NCBI RefSeq assembly: GCF_000686845.1
Contig: NZ_JMLS01000017.1
Span: 1-64,000, forward strand
Direction: 5' to 3'
Length of the DNA stretch: 64,000 nt
DNA from: Paenibacillus sp. UNC451MF
GTDB lineage: Bacteria > Bacillota > Bacilli > Paenibacillales > NBRC-103111
Under the pieces are notes generated by a model, which worked only from the letters and a program-made list of their open reading frames with translations, was not told the DNA's origin and did not search any database. Shown here piece after piece: positions 25,934 through 34,908 of this stretch. Position 1 is the stretch's first letter. Every line of letters begins with the position of its first letter. The position numbers were made by a program, and so were the translations under genes.

Positions 25934-25934
25934 C

Positions 25935-27377
25935 ATGAGCCAGATTCAACCGAACATTGTGTTTATCTTAACTGACGATCAAGGCCCATGGGCGCTGGGA
26001 TGTGCGGGAAATCCGGAAATTAGGACACCTAATCTGGACAGGTTGGCTGAGCAGGGCATACGGTTCGAGAACTTTTTCTGCAGCTCTCCGGTATGCGCTC
26101 CTGCCCGAGCCACCATTCTAACGGGAAAAATGCCTTCGCAGCATGGAGTTCACGATTTTATCAGGGAAAATGACAATCCGCATCTGCAATATTTAGAAGG
26201 TCATACTGCCTATACGGAGCTTCTCACTGAAGCAGGATATGTATGTGGAATCAGCGGTAAATGGGGCTTGTGTAATGATTATGAAGCACAAAAAGGCTTT
26301 TCCCACTGGTACACCTACATTTATGACGGAGGTCATTACTACGATCCAACGATGGTACGCAACGGGCAACCTGTGAAGGAAACAGGGTACTTGACGAACT
26401 TGATCACGCAGGATGCGATGATGTTTATAGAAAGGCAAGCTGAGCAGGAGCAACCGTTTTATATAAGTGTTCATTATACAGCTCCCCACCATTTGTGGGT
26501 TGGAGAGCATCCCCAGGAATATGTAGAGCTATACGATGATTGTCCGTTTGAGACGTGTCCGCAAGAGCCAGAGCATCCCTGGTTTCTTGAGCTGACAAAT
26601 CCATCTGATGTGCGTACGAATCCGCATGATAATTTGAAGGGTTATTTCGCCGCTGTAACCGCGATGGATTATAATGTCGGCCTCATTCTGGAGCAGCTGG
26701 ACCGGTTGAATCTTCGTGAGAATACACTGATCTGCTTTATGAGTGATAACGGTTTCAGTTGTGGACAGGGGGGGATATGGGGCAAAGGAAACGGAACGTA
26801 CCCGCAGAACATGTACGAGAATTCGGTTAAGGTTCCTGCAATTTTCAGTCAACCAGGACGCATTCCGCAAGGTCGCGTGCATACGGCGCTGCTCAGTCAA
26901 TACGATGTAATGCCGACTCTTTTGGAATATGCTTCAATCGATAATCCGCAAGCGGCTGCATTGCCAGGAAGCAGCTTTCTACCCATCTTGGAAGGAAAGG
27001 GCTGTGATGAACGTCGCCACGTGGTCGTTTACGATGAATATGGGCCAGTGCGGATGATTCGTACTCAACGATACAAGTATATTCATCGATATCCATTTGG
27101 TCCATTTGAGTTTTATGATTTGGAACGTGATTCGAAAGAGCGTACAAATTTGTACGAACATCCGGATTACCAGGAACAAGTTCAAACATTGCGAAATCAG
27201 CTTGATCGTTGGTTCCTCCAGTATGTGGACCCGGCCATGGACGGAGCGAGACTGCCCGTAACTGGGACAGGGCAAAGCAATCTAGTTGGTCCTGATGTTA
27301 CAGGTCAGCCTGCCTTCAACCAAAATGCAAGATTGTTTAAGGAACGACAAAATATCGAGCGGCTTAACAAGCAGTAA
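25935..27377 (+). CDS. cytosolic FGly-dependent sulfatase, short type
   Basis: A 480-residue sulfatase-family enzyme. The active-site cysteine is C54 in VCAPARATILTG (C-x-P-x-R). FILTDDQGPWALGC supplies the first metal aspartates, GKWGL the lysine, and FMSDNGFSCG the second metal pair. It ends with the usual C-terminal subdomain (VRMIRTQRYKYIHRY, FYDLERDSKERTNL). No signal peptide, so it acts in the cytosol. It starts one base after punA and is followed 24 bases later by deoB. A sulfatase inside a purine-nucleoside phosphorylase operon suggests that the substrate is a sulfated nucleoside or a conjugate of one. That is inference; a phosphoesterase activity is a possible alternative in this superfamily. 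Confidence 0.9.
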   Translation: MSQIQPNIVFILTDDQGPWALGCAGNPEIRTPNLDRLAEQGIRFENFFCSSPVCAPARATILTGKMPSQHGVHDFIRENDNPHLQYLEGHTAYTELLTEAGYVCGISGKWGLCNDYEAQKGFSHWYTYIYDGGHYYDPTMVRNGQPVKETGYLTNLITQDAMMFIERQAEQEQPFYISVHYTAPHHLWVGEHPQEYVELYDDCPFETCPQEPEHPWFLELTNPSDVRTNPHDNLKGYFAAVTAMDYNVGLILEQLDRLNLRENTLICFMSDNGFSCGQGGIWGKGNGTYPQNMYENSVKVPAIFSQPGRIPQGRVHTALLSQYDVMPTLLEYASIDNPQAAALPGSSFLPILEGKGCDERRHVVVYDEYGPVRMIRTQRYKYIHRYPFGPFEFYDLERDSKERTNLYEHPDYQEQVQTLRNQLDRWFLQYVDPAMDGARLPVTGTGQSNLVGPDVTGQPAFNQNARLFKERQNIERLNKQ

Positions 27378-27401
27378 TGATGGGTAGGGAGGTTTTTTAC
27401 A

Positions 27402-28577
27402 GTGAAATTCAAACGGATATGCTGGATCGTACTGGATAGCTTAGGCATCGGTGAACTGCCGGATGCAGGTGCATTCGGCGATCTAGGCTCCCATACGCTA
27501 GGGCATATCGCAGAAAGTTCGCCCAGCTTCAAGATTCCTAACCTTGAGAAGCTCGGGCTAGGCAATATAACCGAGCTGCATGGCATCCACTCGACGGCAG
27601 CCCCGCAGGCTTATTATGGAAAGATGGCGGAGATGTCCGTGGGCAAAGACACAATGACAGGTCATTGGGAGCTGGCGGGACTCAAAGTGACGATACCGTT
27701 TAACGTGTATCCTAACGGGTTCCCATCAGAACTGATCACGCGATTCGAAGAGGCGACAGGACGTAAAGTCATCGGCAATAAACCGGCCTCCGGGACAGAT
27801 ATATTAGATGAGCTGGGAGAAGAACAGCTGAGGACAGGGGCATGGATTGTGTACACGTCGGCGGATAGCGTATTGCAGATTGCTGCACATGAAGAGGTGA
27901 TTCCGCTGGAAGAGCTGTACCGTGCGTGCAGGATCGCACGAGAGCTGACAATGCATGATGAATTCGCTGTTGGGCGAATCATCGCTCGTCCATATATTGG
28001 AGGACCTGGAGCTTTTCAACGGACACCAAATCGGCATGATTATGCTGTTAAACCACCGGAGTCTACCGTGCTCAATCACATGAAAGAAGCAGGGCTTGAT
28101 GTCATTGCAATCGGTAAAATCAACGATATATTCTCAGGTGAAGGCATTACAGAGGCAATAACGACCAAGAGCAATAGGGATGGGATGCAGAAAACGATCG
28201 AAGCGCTTGATCGTGATTTCAGTGGAATGATCTTTACTAATTTGGTTGATTTTGATTCTCTGTATGGGCATCGACGTGATCCTAAGGGTTACGCGCAGGC
28301 ACTGGAGCAATTTGACCAAGAGCTGCCTCAAGTCATGGAACGGATCACGGAGGAGGATTTGCTGATCTTGACCGCCGATCACGGCAACGACCCAACGCAT
28401 CCAGGAACGGATCATACTCGAGAATATGTGCCGCTGCTTGTATATAGCCCAGCCCTTCAACAGCCGGGATCCTTGGGGGTAAGGGAGACATTCTCTGATC
28501 TGGGAGCAACGGTAGCACAAAATTTCGATGTGAAAGGAACCGCACACGGCGTTTCATTCATAGAGCTTTTAAAGTGA
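27402..28577 (+). CDS. deoB: phosphopentomutase, second copy
   Basis: The 391-residue enzyme would turn the ribose-1-phosphate made by PunA into ribose-5-phosphate. All the metal and phosphoacceptor motifs of the copy at 11200 are kept: [38 protein letters not shown] and [20 protein letters not shown]. The two copies are clearly homologous along their whole length but differ throughout, so this is an old paralogue or a transferred copy, not a recent duplication. GGGAGG precedes a GTG start. Having its own mutase lets this operon work when DeoR keeps the main one off. Confidence 0.95.
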   Translation: MKFKRICWIVLDSLGIGELPDAGAFGDLGSHTLGHIAESSPSFKIPNLEKLGLGNITELHGIHSTAAPQAYYGKMAEMSVGKDTMTGHWELAGLKVTIPFNVYPNGFPSELITRFEEATGRKVIGNKPASGTDILDELGEEQLRTGAWIVYTSADSVLQIAAHEEVIPLEELYRACRIARELTMHDEFAVGRIIARPYIGGPGAFQRTPNRHDYAVKPPESTVLNHMKEAGLDVIAIGKINDIFSGEGITEAITTKSNRDGMQKTIEALDRDFSGMIFTNLVDFDSLYGHRRDPKGYAQALEQFDQELPQVMERITEEDLLILTADHGNDPTHPGTDHTREYVPLLVYSPALQQPGSLGVRETFSDLGATVAQNFDVKGTAHGVSFIELLK

Positions 28578-28593
28578 GAAGGGGGAGAGACGA

Positions 28594-30099
28594 ATGTCAG
28601 ATAAAATAGAACTTACGATTTTGTATACTAATGATTTCCATGCGCAAGATAAACCAGTGAAAGCAACGTGGATTGAGGGGGAGCCGATGATGGGTGGGGC
28701 TGCCCACATGGCTTCCTATATAAATAAGATTCGACGCTGTGAGCCCAATGTACTCGTTCTGGACGCCGGAGATATCATTACGGGTCCAGCAATTAGCTTC
28801 CTGACGAACGGGGAGGCGCCTGTCGATTTGTTTAATGCGATCGGATTCGACGCGTCTTGCATCGGAAACCATGAATTCGATCATGGCGTACCTAATGCCA
28901 GAAAGCTGATTGCTCAAGCCCAGTTTCCTTTTTTATCTGGGAGCATTTTCTACAAAGGGACTAATATTTTATTTGCCAAACCATATGAAATATTGGAAAA
29001 GGGCGGCCTGAAAATCGGAGTTATCGGTATCCACGGGAAAAAAGCTGGCTATGAAACGATACAAGTCGATCTCGTCCAAGATCTTGATTTCCGCGAGCAG
29101 GAGTCACTACTTCAGGAGTACGTCAACCTGATAAGACCGCATGTGGATTTGGTTATCGTGCTTGCTCACGAAGGTGTTCCTGCGGAGCAATCAACCACGG
29201 ATCGGGAGGTTCATGTGGAGGAAGATTTTGAAGAAGATGTGCGCATGTGCCGCAACGTCAAAGGCATTGACTTAATGATCACAGGACATGCTCATAAATC
29301 AATCACAAATCCTTATGTGGTGAAGGAAACGGGAACACTGCTTTGTTCGACTCGCGGACTGGGTACATTCGTCGGCTATTTAAAGCTTCAGGTTGATAAG
29401 TCGGAAAAGAAGATTGCCTCCTATGAAGGGCATCTGGAGCCAATTTATTCGGAACAGATCGAGCCGGATCCAGTGGTTGAAGCAAGAGTACAATACTGGG
29501 ATGATCGTCTGAAGCAACTGATCGATCAAAAAATCGGGTATGCCGAAGAGGCTCTTACCCGTAATTATTTTGGCGAGTCGGTGCTTGGGAATATTATTAC
29601 TGATGCCGTTCGCTTATACACCGAGGCGGATATAGTCTTCACTAATCCAGGGGGCTTACGCGCAGACGTGGAACAGGGCGATATCACCGTAGGGCATATC
29701 ATAAATGTCGTACCGTTCAATAACAATGTTCTCATCATGGAGATGACAGGTAATGATTTGAAGGAAGTACTGGAGCAGAGTGCAAAAATGAGCGCCGGGG
29801 TTCTTGAGCAATCGGGTGCGACGATGGTTATTGATCCAACCGCCGAATCAGGCAGCTTCATTGTTGAAGCTCTGGTCAATGGTCAGCCGTTGGACGAGAA
29901 CCGCACATACAAGATCGCTTCTGATGATTTCACCTGCAAGGGTGGAGACGGCTTCACGGCTTTTGCGGCGGCTACCGGAATTAAAGATACTTCCATGATT
30001 ATGCGTGATCTCGTAATCGAGCATATTCGCAAGCTTGGTCATATAAAGCCGCATTTGGAGAATCGGATCGTTGTCACTAACTCCATTTCAATAACCTGA
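28594..30099 (+). CDS. 5'-nucleotidase family protein without signal peptide
   Basis: A 501-residue two-domain phosphohydrolase. The N-terminal calcineurin-like domain (1-300) has LYTNDFHAQD, DAGDIITGP, GNHEFDHG (91-98), VLAHEGVP and ITGHAHKS, the full two-metal site. The C-terminal 5_nucleotid_C domain (320-490) shows NIITDAVRLYTEADIVFTNPGGLRAD and the closing GGDGF. The family removes 5'-phosphate from nucleotides or splits UDP-sugars and 2',3'-cyclic nucleotides, usually outside the cell. Here no signal peptide, lipobox or wall anchor exists, so it should act in the cytosol. GGGGGAGA precedes the ATG, 16 bases after deoB. It would feed nucleosides to PunA. Confidence 0.92.
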   Translation: MSDKIELTILYTNDFHAQDKPVKATWIEGEPMMGGAAHMASYINKIRRCEPNVLVLDAGDIITGPAISFLTNGEAPVDLFNAIGFDASCIGNHEFDHGVPNARKLIAQAQFPFLSGSIFYKGTNILFAKPYEILEKGGLKIGVIGIHGKKAGYETIQVDLVQDLDFREQESLLQEYVNLIRPHVDLVIVLAHEGVPAEQSTTDREVHVEEDFEEDVRMCRNVKGIDLMITGHAHKSITNPYVVKETGTLLCSTRGLGTFVGYLKLQVDKSEKKIASYEGHLEPIYSEQIEPDPVVEARVQYWDDRLKQLIDQKIGYAEEALTRNYFGESVLGNIITDAVRLYTEADIVFTNPGGLRADVEQGDITVGHIINVVPFNNNVLIMEMTGNDLKEVLEQSAKMSAGVLEQSGATMVIDPTAESGSFIVEALVNGQPLDENRTYKIASDDFTCKGGDGFTAFAAATGIKDTSMIMRDLVIEHIRKLGHIKPHLENRIVVTNSISIT

Positions 30100-30157
30100 T
30101 TTAAGGCTTAATGCAAAGGGTGGGCGAGGGGCTATAAAGAAGGAAGGAACAGCATGA

Positions 30158-31456
30158 ATGAATAAACAAGCCGGTCGGTTGAAGGATACCGGAGGTTCTA
30201 GGATCGTAGTTCAAAAAGAGCTGCTTGCAGGCGTCATTTCCTTTTTCACAATTGTATATATTATTGCCGTTAACTCATCCATATTGGAGGATGCAGGCAT
30301 CCCGCTTGAAGCGGGTATTATTGCGACTGCAATAACTTCTTTTGTCGGCTGCATCATTATGGGCTTGTGGGCTGATACTCCGATCATTCTAGTTCCTGGA
30401 ATGGGAATTAACGCATTGTTTACGTATACGATCGTTCAGACGATGGGGCTTACATGGCAAGAAGCATTGGGCGCAGTCTTCGTATCAGGGGCTCTGTTTG
30501 CGCTGATTGCATTTACACCGCTTGCTCAATCGATTTCGCAGTCTATCCCCGATTCTCTGAAAGAAGCAACGACGGTTGGCATAGGATTGTTCCTGACGTT
30601 TATCGGTTTGCAAAAAGGCGGCATTGTAGTTGCTAGCGAAAAAACGTTCGTAGCTCTAGGGAATTTTGCGGACCTAGATACGATTTTGACGTTGGTTACG
30701 CTGGTAATTGCGCTGGTGCTGTTTATCCGTAATGTACCGGGCAACTTTCTGATCACTATAGCTGCAGGTACAATGCTAGCTATCTTACTTGGTCAGGTGA
30801 GCTTAAGTGAGGCATCTAGCGATCACGTATCGATGCAAGTCTACTTGGACGTATTCGGTGCCTTATCATTCGGCAGCATAGCTTCAGCGTCGTTCTGGGT
30901 TGCAGCTTTTACGCTGGCGTTAGTCATTGTGTTTGAAAATATGGGAATGATTCACGGCCATCTGCGTATGGTGGAGGCGCCTCAAAAATTCACCCGTTCC
31001 TTGCAGGCAAACGCCTTATCCGTTATTACTGCTGGGGTTTTTGGAACGAGTCCAACGGTCTCGACTGTGGAGAGCGCTGCAGGTATATCTGCTGGTGGAA
31101 GAAAAGGACTGACGTCGATTACAACAGGCCTCTTGTTTCTGATCTCGATCTTCTGTATTCCAGTCATCAAATTGATTCCGGACAGTGCCATTTCCCCGAT
31201 TTTGATTGTTGTGGGAGGTTTAATGATCGCTGGGGTTCAGCGTATCAACTTCGCGCAGTTTTCCGAAGGATTTCCCGCTTTTCTCATTGTGGCTTTAATC
31301 CCGCTGACGTATAGTATTGTCGATGGAATGGCATTTGGATTTATGGGCTATGTTATTTTGAAACTAGCCATGGGAAGAGCGAAGGATATTTCATTTCCTC
31401 TATATTTGATTGCAGGTCTGTTTCTTGTTAACTTTGTTTTTCATGCTATTAGCTGA
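30158..31456 (+). CDS. NCS2/AzgA-type purine permease
   Basis: A 432-residue membrane carrier of the AzgA-like nucleobase family, which moves hypoxanthine, guanine or adenine with protons. Around twelve hydrophobic helices. Typical stretches are FFTIVYIIAVNSSILEDAG, LVPGMGINALFTYTI, EATTVGIGLFLTFIGLQ and GTSPTVSTVESAAGISAGGR. It resembles B. subtilis PbuG/PbuO in length and pattern. The start is the second of two overlapping ATGs; the first runs into a stop after three codons. It ends the punA operon and could recover or export the base released by PunA. Confidence 0.9.
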   Translation: MNKQAGRLKDTGGSRIVVQKELLAGVISFFTIVYIIAVNSSILEDAGIPLEAGIIATAITSFVGCIIMGLWADTPIILVPGMGINALFTYTIVQTMGLTWQEALGAVFVSGALFALIAFTPLAQSISQSIPDSLKEATTVGIGLFLTFIGLQKGGIVVASEKTFVALGNFADLDTILTLVTLVIALVLFIRNVPGNFLITIAAGTMLAILLGQVSLSEASSDHVSMQVYLDVFGALSFGSIASASFWVAAFTLALVIVFENMGMIHGHLRMVEAPQKFTRSLQANALSVITAGVFGTSPTVSTVESAAGISAGGRKGLTSITTGLLFLISIFCIPVIKLIPDSAISPILIVVGGLMIAGVQRINFAQFSEGFPAFLIVALIPLTYSIVDGMAFGFMGYVILKLAMGRAKDISFPLYLIAGLFLVNFVFHAIS

Positions 31457-31470
31457 TATGAAGGAAGAGT

Positions 31471-31512
31471 CCGGTATGTTGCCTTTGGGAGGGTAACATA
31501 TCGGTTTTTTTG
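31471..31512 (+). terminator. terminator of the punA operon
   Basis: CCGGTATGTTGCC and GGTAACATATCGG pair with two G-U pairs over eight bases, followed by seven T. Confidence 0.85.
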
Positions 31513-31628
31513 CTTTAAACTTATACTATTTTTAATTTTTCTGAAATACGATAAAGAGTGGAAATGAAGGTGATTCAGGGATTGTGTGGAAGTAAGAATA
31601 GTACAAACCATTTTTTGAGAGGAAAACT

Positions 31629-33068
31629 ATGGAGCCGTTAACGGAAGCTTATGTAGATAGTTTAGCGCTCAACAGCGCTGCGATTAAGAATGGGAAGGAT
31701 TTAGTGAAAAAAAACAGCTTTCCATTGTTGTGCAAATCAGAGGATGATAGCGTCATTTTTGGAGAATGCAAGGGTAGCGGTAAAGAACCCTATCGATGCT
31801 CTGTCGATTGGGCCAAGGAAGGAAATCCTGTATTCCGCTGCACTTGTCCGAGCCGGCAATTTCCATGCAAGCATAATCTGGGCTTGATGTATGCTTTCAC
31901 TGCCGGCAAACCCTTTGCGACAGCACCAGTTCCGCAAGACCTTGCTGAGAAGAGGGAGAAAGCCGAGAAGCGTGAGGAGAAAAAGAAGGAAACGGCCGGG
32001 GCTGAGGCGCCTGCTGCAAAAAGGAAAACGAACAAGGCGGCACTCACCAAAAAAATAGCTGCTCAGTTAGAAGGTATTGCTATTGCGGAGAAGCTCGTAC
32101 TACAGCTTACACAGCAGGGATTGGGTAGCCTAGACAAAAAAGTATTGCAAACCGCGGATGAGCAGGCAAAGCAGCTCGGCAATTATTACATTCCTGGTAT
32201 TCAGATTGCGCTTCGTCAGCTAACGGAGCAGCTCCGTTCCGGAAACGAGCGAGAAACTGTTTATACACAGGCCATCGAACAGCTAACGCTGCTGCACTCG
32301 CTTATACAAAAAAGCAAGAATTATTTGGAAGGAAGACTTCAAAGTCCCGATGCTCCGGCAGATGCGGAAACGACGCTAGAGGAACGAATAGGCCACGCTT
32401 GGCAAATCGCCGAGCTCAGGGAGCAAGGAAACGTTCTAACTGATGTTAATCTGCTGCAGTTGGCTTTCCGCTCTTATACGGATGCTCCTCGCGGCGAATA
32501 TGTGGACGAGGGCTACTGGGTAAACCTCAGTACTGGTCAGATTCAGATCACTCGGACCTATCGTCCTTTTCGTGCGTCCAAATATATTCGCGAGGAAGAC
32601 TCGATTTTCCATGTGGTAGCAGTCAAGGAACTGGCACAATATCCGGGTGAGATGAACAAAAGGGTGCGCTGGGAGGAAGCCGTTTATAGGGAGGCAAGCT
32701 CACAGGATTATAAGAAGGTGATGGCTTCGGCAGAGCGATCCTTTGCAGAAGTAATAAAACGGGTTAAAAATCAGATCAAAAACCCTCTATCAGATAAAAA
32801 TCCGGTTGTACTATTGCATTTCAAAGAATTACTCAAAGCAGATACGTCTTATGTCCTGACGGATGACCAAGGCAAGCAGCTTCCTTTGGCAGACATTCCC
32901 TATGTGTGTGAACCGACCACCCATTTGCTGCCGCTATTAAATATGGCTTACCTGCAGAATCAGGCCGTATTGGTTGTTTTCGGACATAACATGCAGATGA
33001 ACAGGCTTGAAGCTCAGCCCCTTAGCATTGTGTCTGCTGACGTTGGGATTATCCGTTTGCTGTATTGA
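31629..33068 (+). CDS. SWIM zinc-finger protein (YehQ-like)
   Basis: A 479-residue protein with an N-terminal SWIM zinc finger, a fold that binds DNA or protein. The ligands are C71, C73, C80 and H82 in CTCPSRQFPCKH. A Lys/Glu/Ala-rich charged linker (about 105-140) follows, then a helical region and a mixed domain (about 250-479) I cannot assign. It is the first gene of a five-gene unit with MoxR ATPase, DUF5682 and VWA proteins, the same companions as E. coli YehQ. GAGAGGAAA sits before the ATG. The zinc site is complete. Its role in the complex is unknown. Confidence 0.85.
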   Translation: MEPLTEAYVDSLALNSAAIKNGKDLVKKNSFPLLCKSEDDSVIFGECKGSGKEPYRCSVDWAKEGNPVFRCTCPSRQFPCKHNLGLMYAFTAGKPFATAPVPQDLAEKREKAEKREEKKKETAGAEAPAAKRKTNKAALTKKIAAQLEGIAIAEKLVLQLTQQGLGSLDKKVLQTADEQAKQLGNYYIPGIQIALRQLTEQLRSGNERETVYTQAIEQLTLLHSLIQKSKNYLEGRLQSPDAPADAETTLEERIGHAWQIAELREQGNVLTDVNLLQLAFRSYTDAPRGEYVDEGYWVNLSTGQIQITRTYRPFRASKYIREEDSIFHVVAVKELAQYPGEMNKRVRWEEAVYREASSQDYKKVMASAERSFAEVIKRVKNQIKNPLSDKNPVVLLHFKELLKADTSYVLTDDQGKQLPLADIPYVCEPTTHLLPLLNMAYLQNQAVLVVFGHNMQMNRLEAQPLSIVSADVGIIRLLY

Positions 33069-33090
33069 TGAACTAATTAGGAGACGAATT

Positions 33091-34908
33091 ATGAGTCTAA
33101 ATGTATTGTTTGAGCTTCAACATGAAGTTCGGCGTTTATTTATCGCAGGAAGCACTGTAGCAGCTGGAGACATGCGTTTGCAAAAAATGATTCCCCAGCT
33201 GCATCAGCTCTCTGAATCGGTTCCGGTGTTTGGCCGTGTAGCACAAGCGGTTACCCAAGTTGTGGAAGCAGACTCGGGAGAATCGGCGTCTAAGCTGCTT
33301 GAGCTGGGTACACTGCTCAACTCTATGCTTTACACCCTTGGCAGGACGGAAAGTAAAGAGGAGATCTTTCCTGTCAAAGGAACGGATGCAGGGCTATCGA
33401 CCTCACTGCCTTACCGAAAGCTATCTCCATTGATTCAAGCATTGACAGTAAAAGGTCAGGGTAGGCTGGATCAGCTGCGGCAGGGCTATGAGGAAGGACT
33501 GTTTCAAGACTTTCGATCGATACTACCCTCTTTGGCCGCTCTTGATGACAGCTACTCAGAAATTCCGGACTTTATCCAACGCAAAGTACTCCCTGCGTAT
33601 GGTAAAGAAGCTTTGCCAGCGCTGCTTCAACAATTCAAGCTGGACGGGGGCAAAGGCGATGGTAGGCGTCTTGAGCAGATTCATGTGTTATTACGTGGCG
33701 AAGGATTAGGGATCATCGGGCAAGCAGCTCGAGAGGGTTCAATAGTAGTACGCGCTGCGGCCATTGAACTGCTGGGTGATTACCCTGAGCAGATCGATTA
33801 TATTTTGGAACAAGCTGACGATAAGAAGAAGGAGATCTGCAGTGCTGCTTTGTTTGCTCTAGCGCGACTGGGCTCTGAGCAGGCCGTTGAGAGGCTATAT
33901 AAAGCGTTAGTTTCCAAGGATCGAGAGCTGGTGATCGAACCGATCCAGCGGTGCCAAGCCAATTCTTTGACACAAAAAGTCATTGCTCATGCGGAAAGCG
34001 CTCTTGAGCGTATCGTACTGGAGACCAGTATAGAGGAGACTGCGCTGCAACTGCTTACAGACATTCACTGTCTGCAAGGAAAGCGAGAGTTGGAAGTCGT
34101 ACACCTGTTGCAAAGGCTGCTGTCAACTCCAGCGTTCATTAAGCGGGATACGGAAGCAGCTCAGGAGGCAGCGGTCGAGCTGTTGCTTGATATCGACCTG
34201 CCTGAAGCCGATGAATTCGCAGTTAGTTTGCAGGATGCGTATGCTGGGAAGTTTATCGATTATAGCTTCAAGGCAGCAGTGAAGATTCTTTCCCCGCAAG
34301 AAGTATATGATAGATTTCACAGCCATTTTAAAAACAAAAAACAGTCCACTGCCAAGACGCTTTTGCGTGCTTTTCATGAAGAAACGCTCCCATACCAACA
34401 TAGGTTGGGGAACGAGCCTATCCGAGCAGAGGCAAAGGAAACGACTGTATGGGATCCGCGATGGGTGCAGCTGTTCGTGGAACTGGACGAGGCGGATTTG
34501 GTATGCCGGCTGGTGGAAGCCGCTGATGCGAAGGTTATAGCATATTTAAGAGCGAAATGCGAAGCACAGCCTCATTTCAACAAAGGCCAGACGTCGAATA
34601 TGCTGCTGGTCCTGTTCGGAATGCAAGAGCCAAGCGCCCCTCAATTGCTTATGGACATATTGGAGAAGGGCGGCGATAAACAGTATTACTATCTGGACCG
34701 TGTCCAGCTAACACTGCTATCATTACTGCCAAAGTCATATGCCGAACGACTGCGCCAGTATGCCGAGAAACTGACATATCAGAACTTGAAGGATCAATTG
34801 TTAGATATTGCTGAGACTATAGCAGCAAAGACCGATGGAGAAAAAGTGACGGAAATCGAAGAGAAGGGACAGGGATTATGGGGATGGATCAGAAGCAAGA
34901 TGTCGTAA
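33091..34908 (+). CDS. HEAT-repeat scaffold protein of the MoxR operon
   Basis: A soluble, almost all-helical 605-residue protein. Repeated helix pairs of the HEAT/armadillo kind are seen from about residue 200 to 450, such as SIVVRAAAIELLGDYPEQID, KKKEICSAALFALARLGSE and ERLYKALVSKDRELVIEPIQ-like units. Such repeats usually act as protein-binding scaffolds. The start at 33091 has TAGGAGACG upstream; the frame extends to 33007 into the preceding gene without a ribosome binding site. It begins 22 bases after the SWIM gene and overlaps the MoxR gene by 31 bases, so the products are probably made together. No enzymatic motif seen. Confidence 0.8.
   Translation: MSLNVLFELQHEVRRLFIAGSTVAAGDMRLQKMIPQLHQLSESVPVFGRVAQAVTQVVEADSGESASKLLELGTLLNSMLYTLGRTESKEEIFPVKGTDAGLSTSLPYRKLSPLIQALTVKGQGRLDQLRQGYEEGLFQDFRSILPSLAALDDSYSEIPDFIQRKVLPAYGKEALPALLQQFKLDGGKGDGRRLEQIHVLLRGEGLGIIGQAAREGSIVVRAAAIELLGDYPEQIDYILEQADDKKKEICSAALFALARLGSEQAVERLYKALVSKDRELVIEPIQRCQANSLTQKVIAHAESALERIVLETSIEETALQLLTDIHCLQGKRELEVVHLLQRLLSTPAFIKRDTEAAQEAAVELLLDIDLPEADEFAVSLQDAYAGKFIDYSFKAAVKILSPQEVYDRFHSHFKNKKQSTAKTLLRAFHEETLPYQHRLGNEPIRAEAKETTVWDPRWVQLFVELDEADLVCRLVEAADAKVIAYLRAKCEAQPHFNKGQTSNMLLVLFGMQEPSAPQLLMDILEKGGDKQYYYLDRVQLTLLSLLPKSYAERLRQYAEKLTYQNLKDQLLDIAETIAAKTDGEKVTEIEEKGQGLWGWIRSKMS

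Noticed and set aside
30100-30157. Purine riboswitch ahead of the purine permease
   Set aside because: The gap is only 58 bases and lies within the operon; no aptamer-like conserved loops are present.
33007-33090. Longer start for the HEAT protein inside the SWIM gene
   Set aside because: The extra residues translate the end of the SWIM gene in another frame. TAGGAG before 33091 is the better signal.
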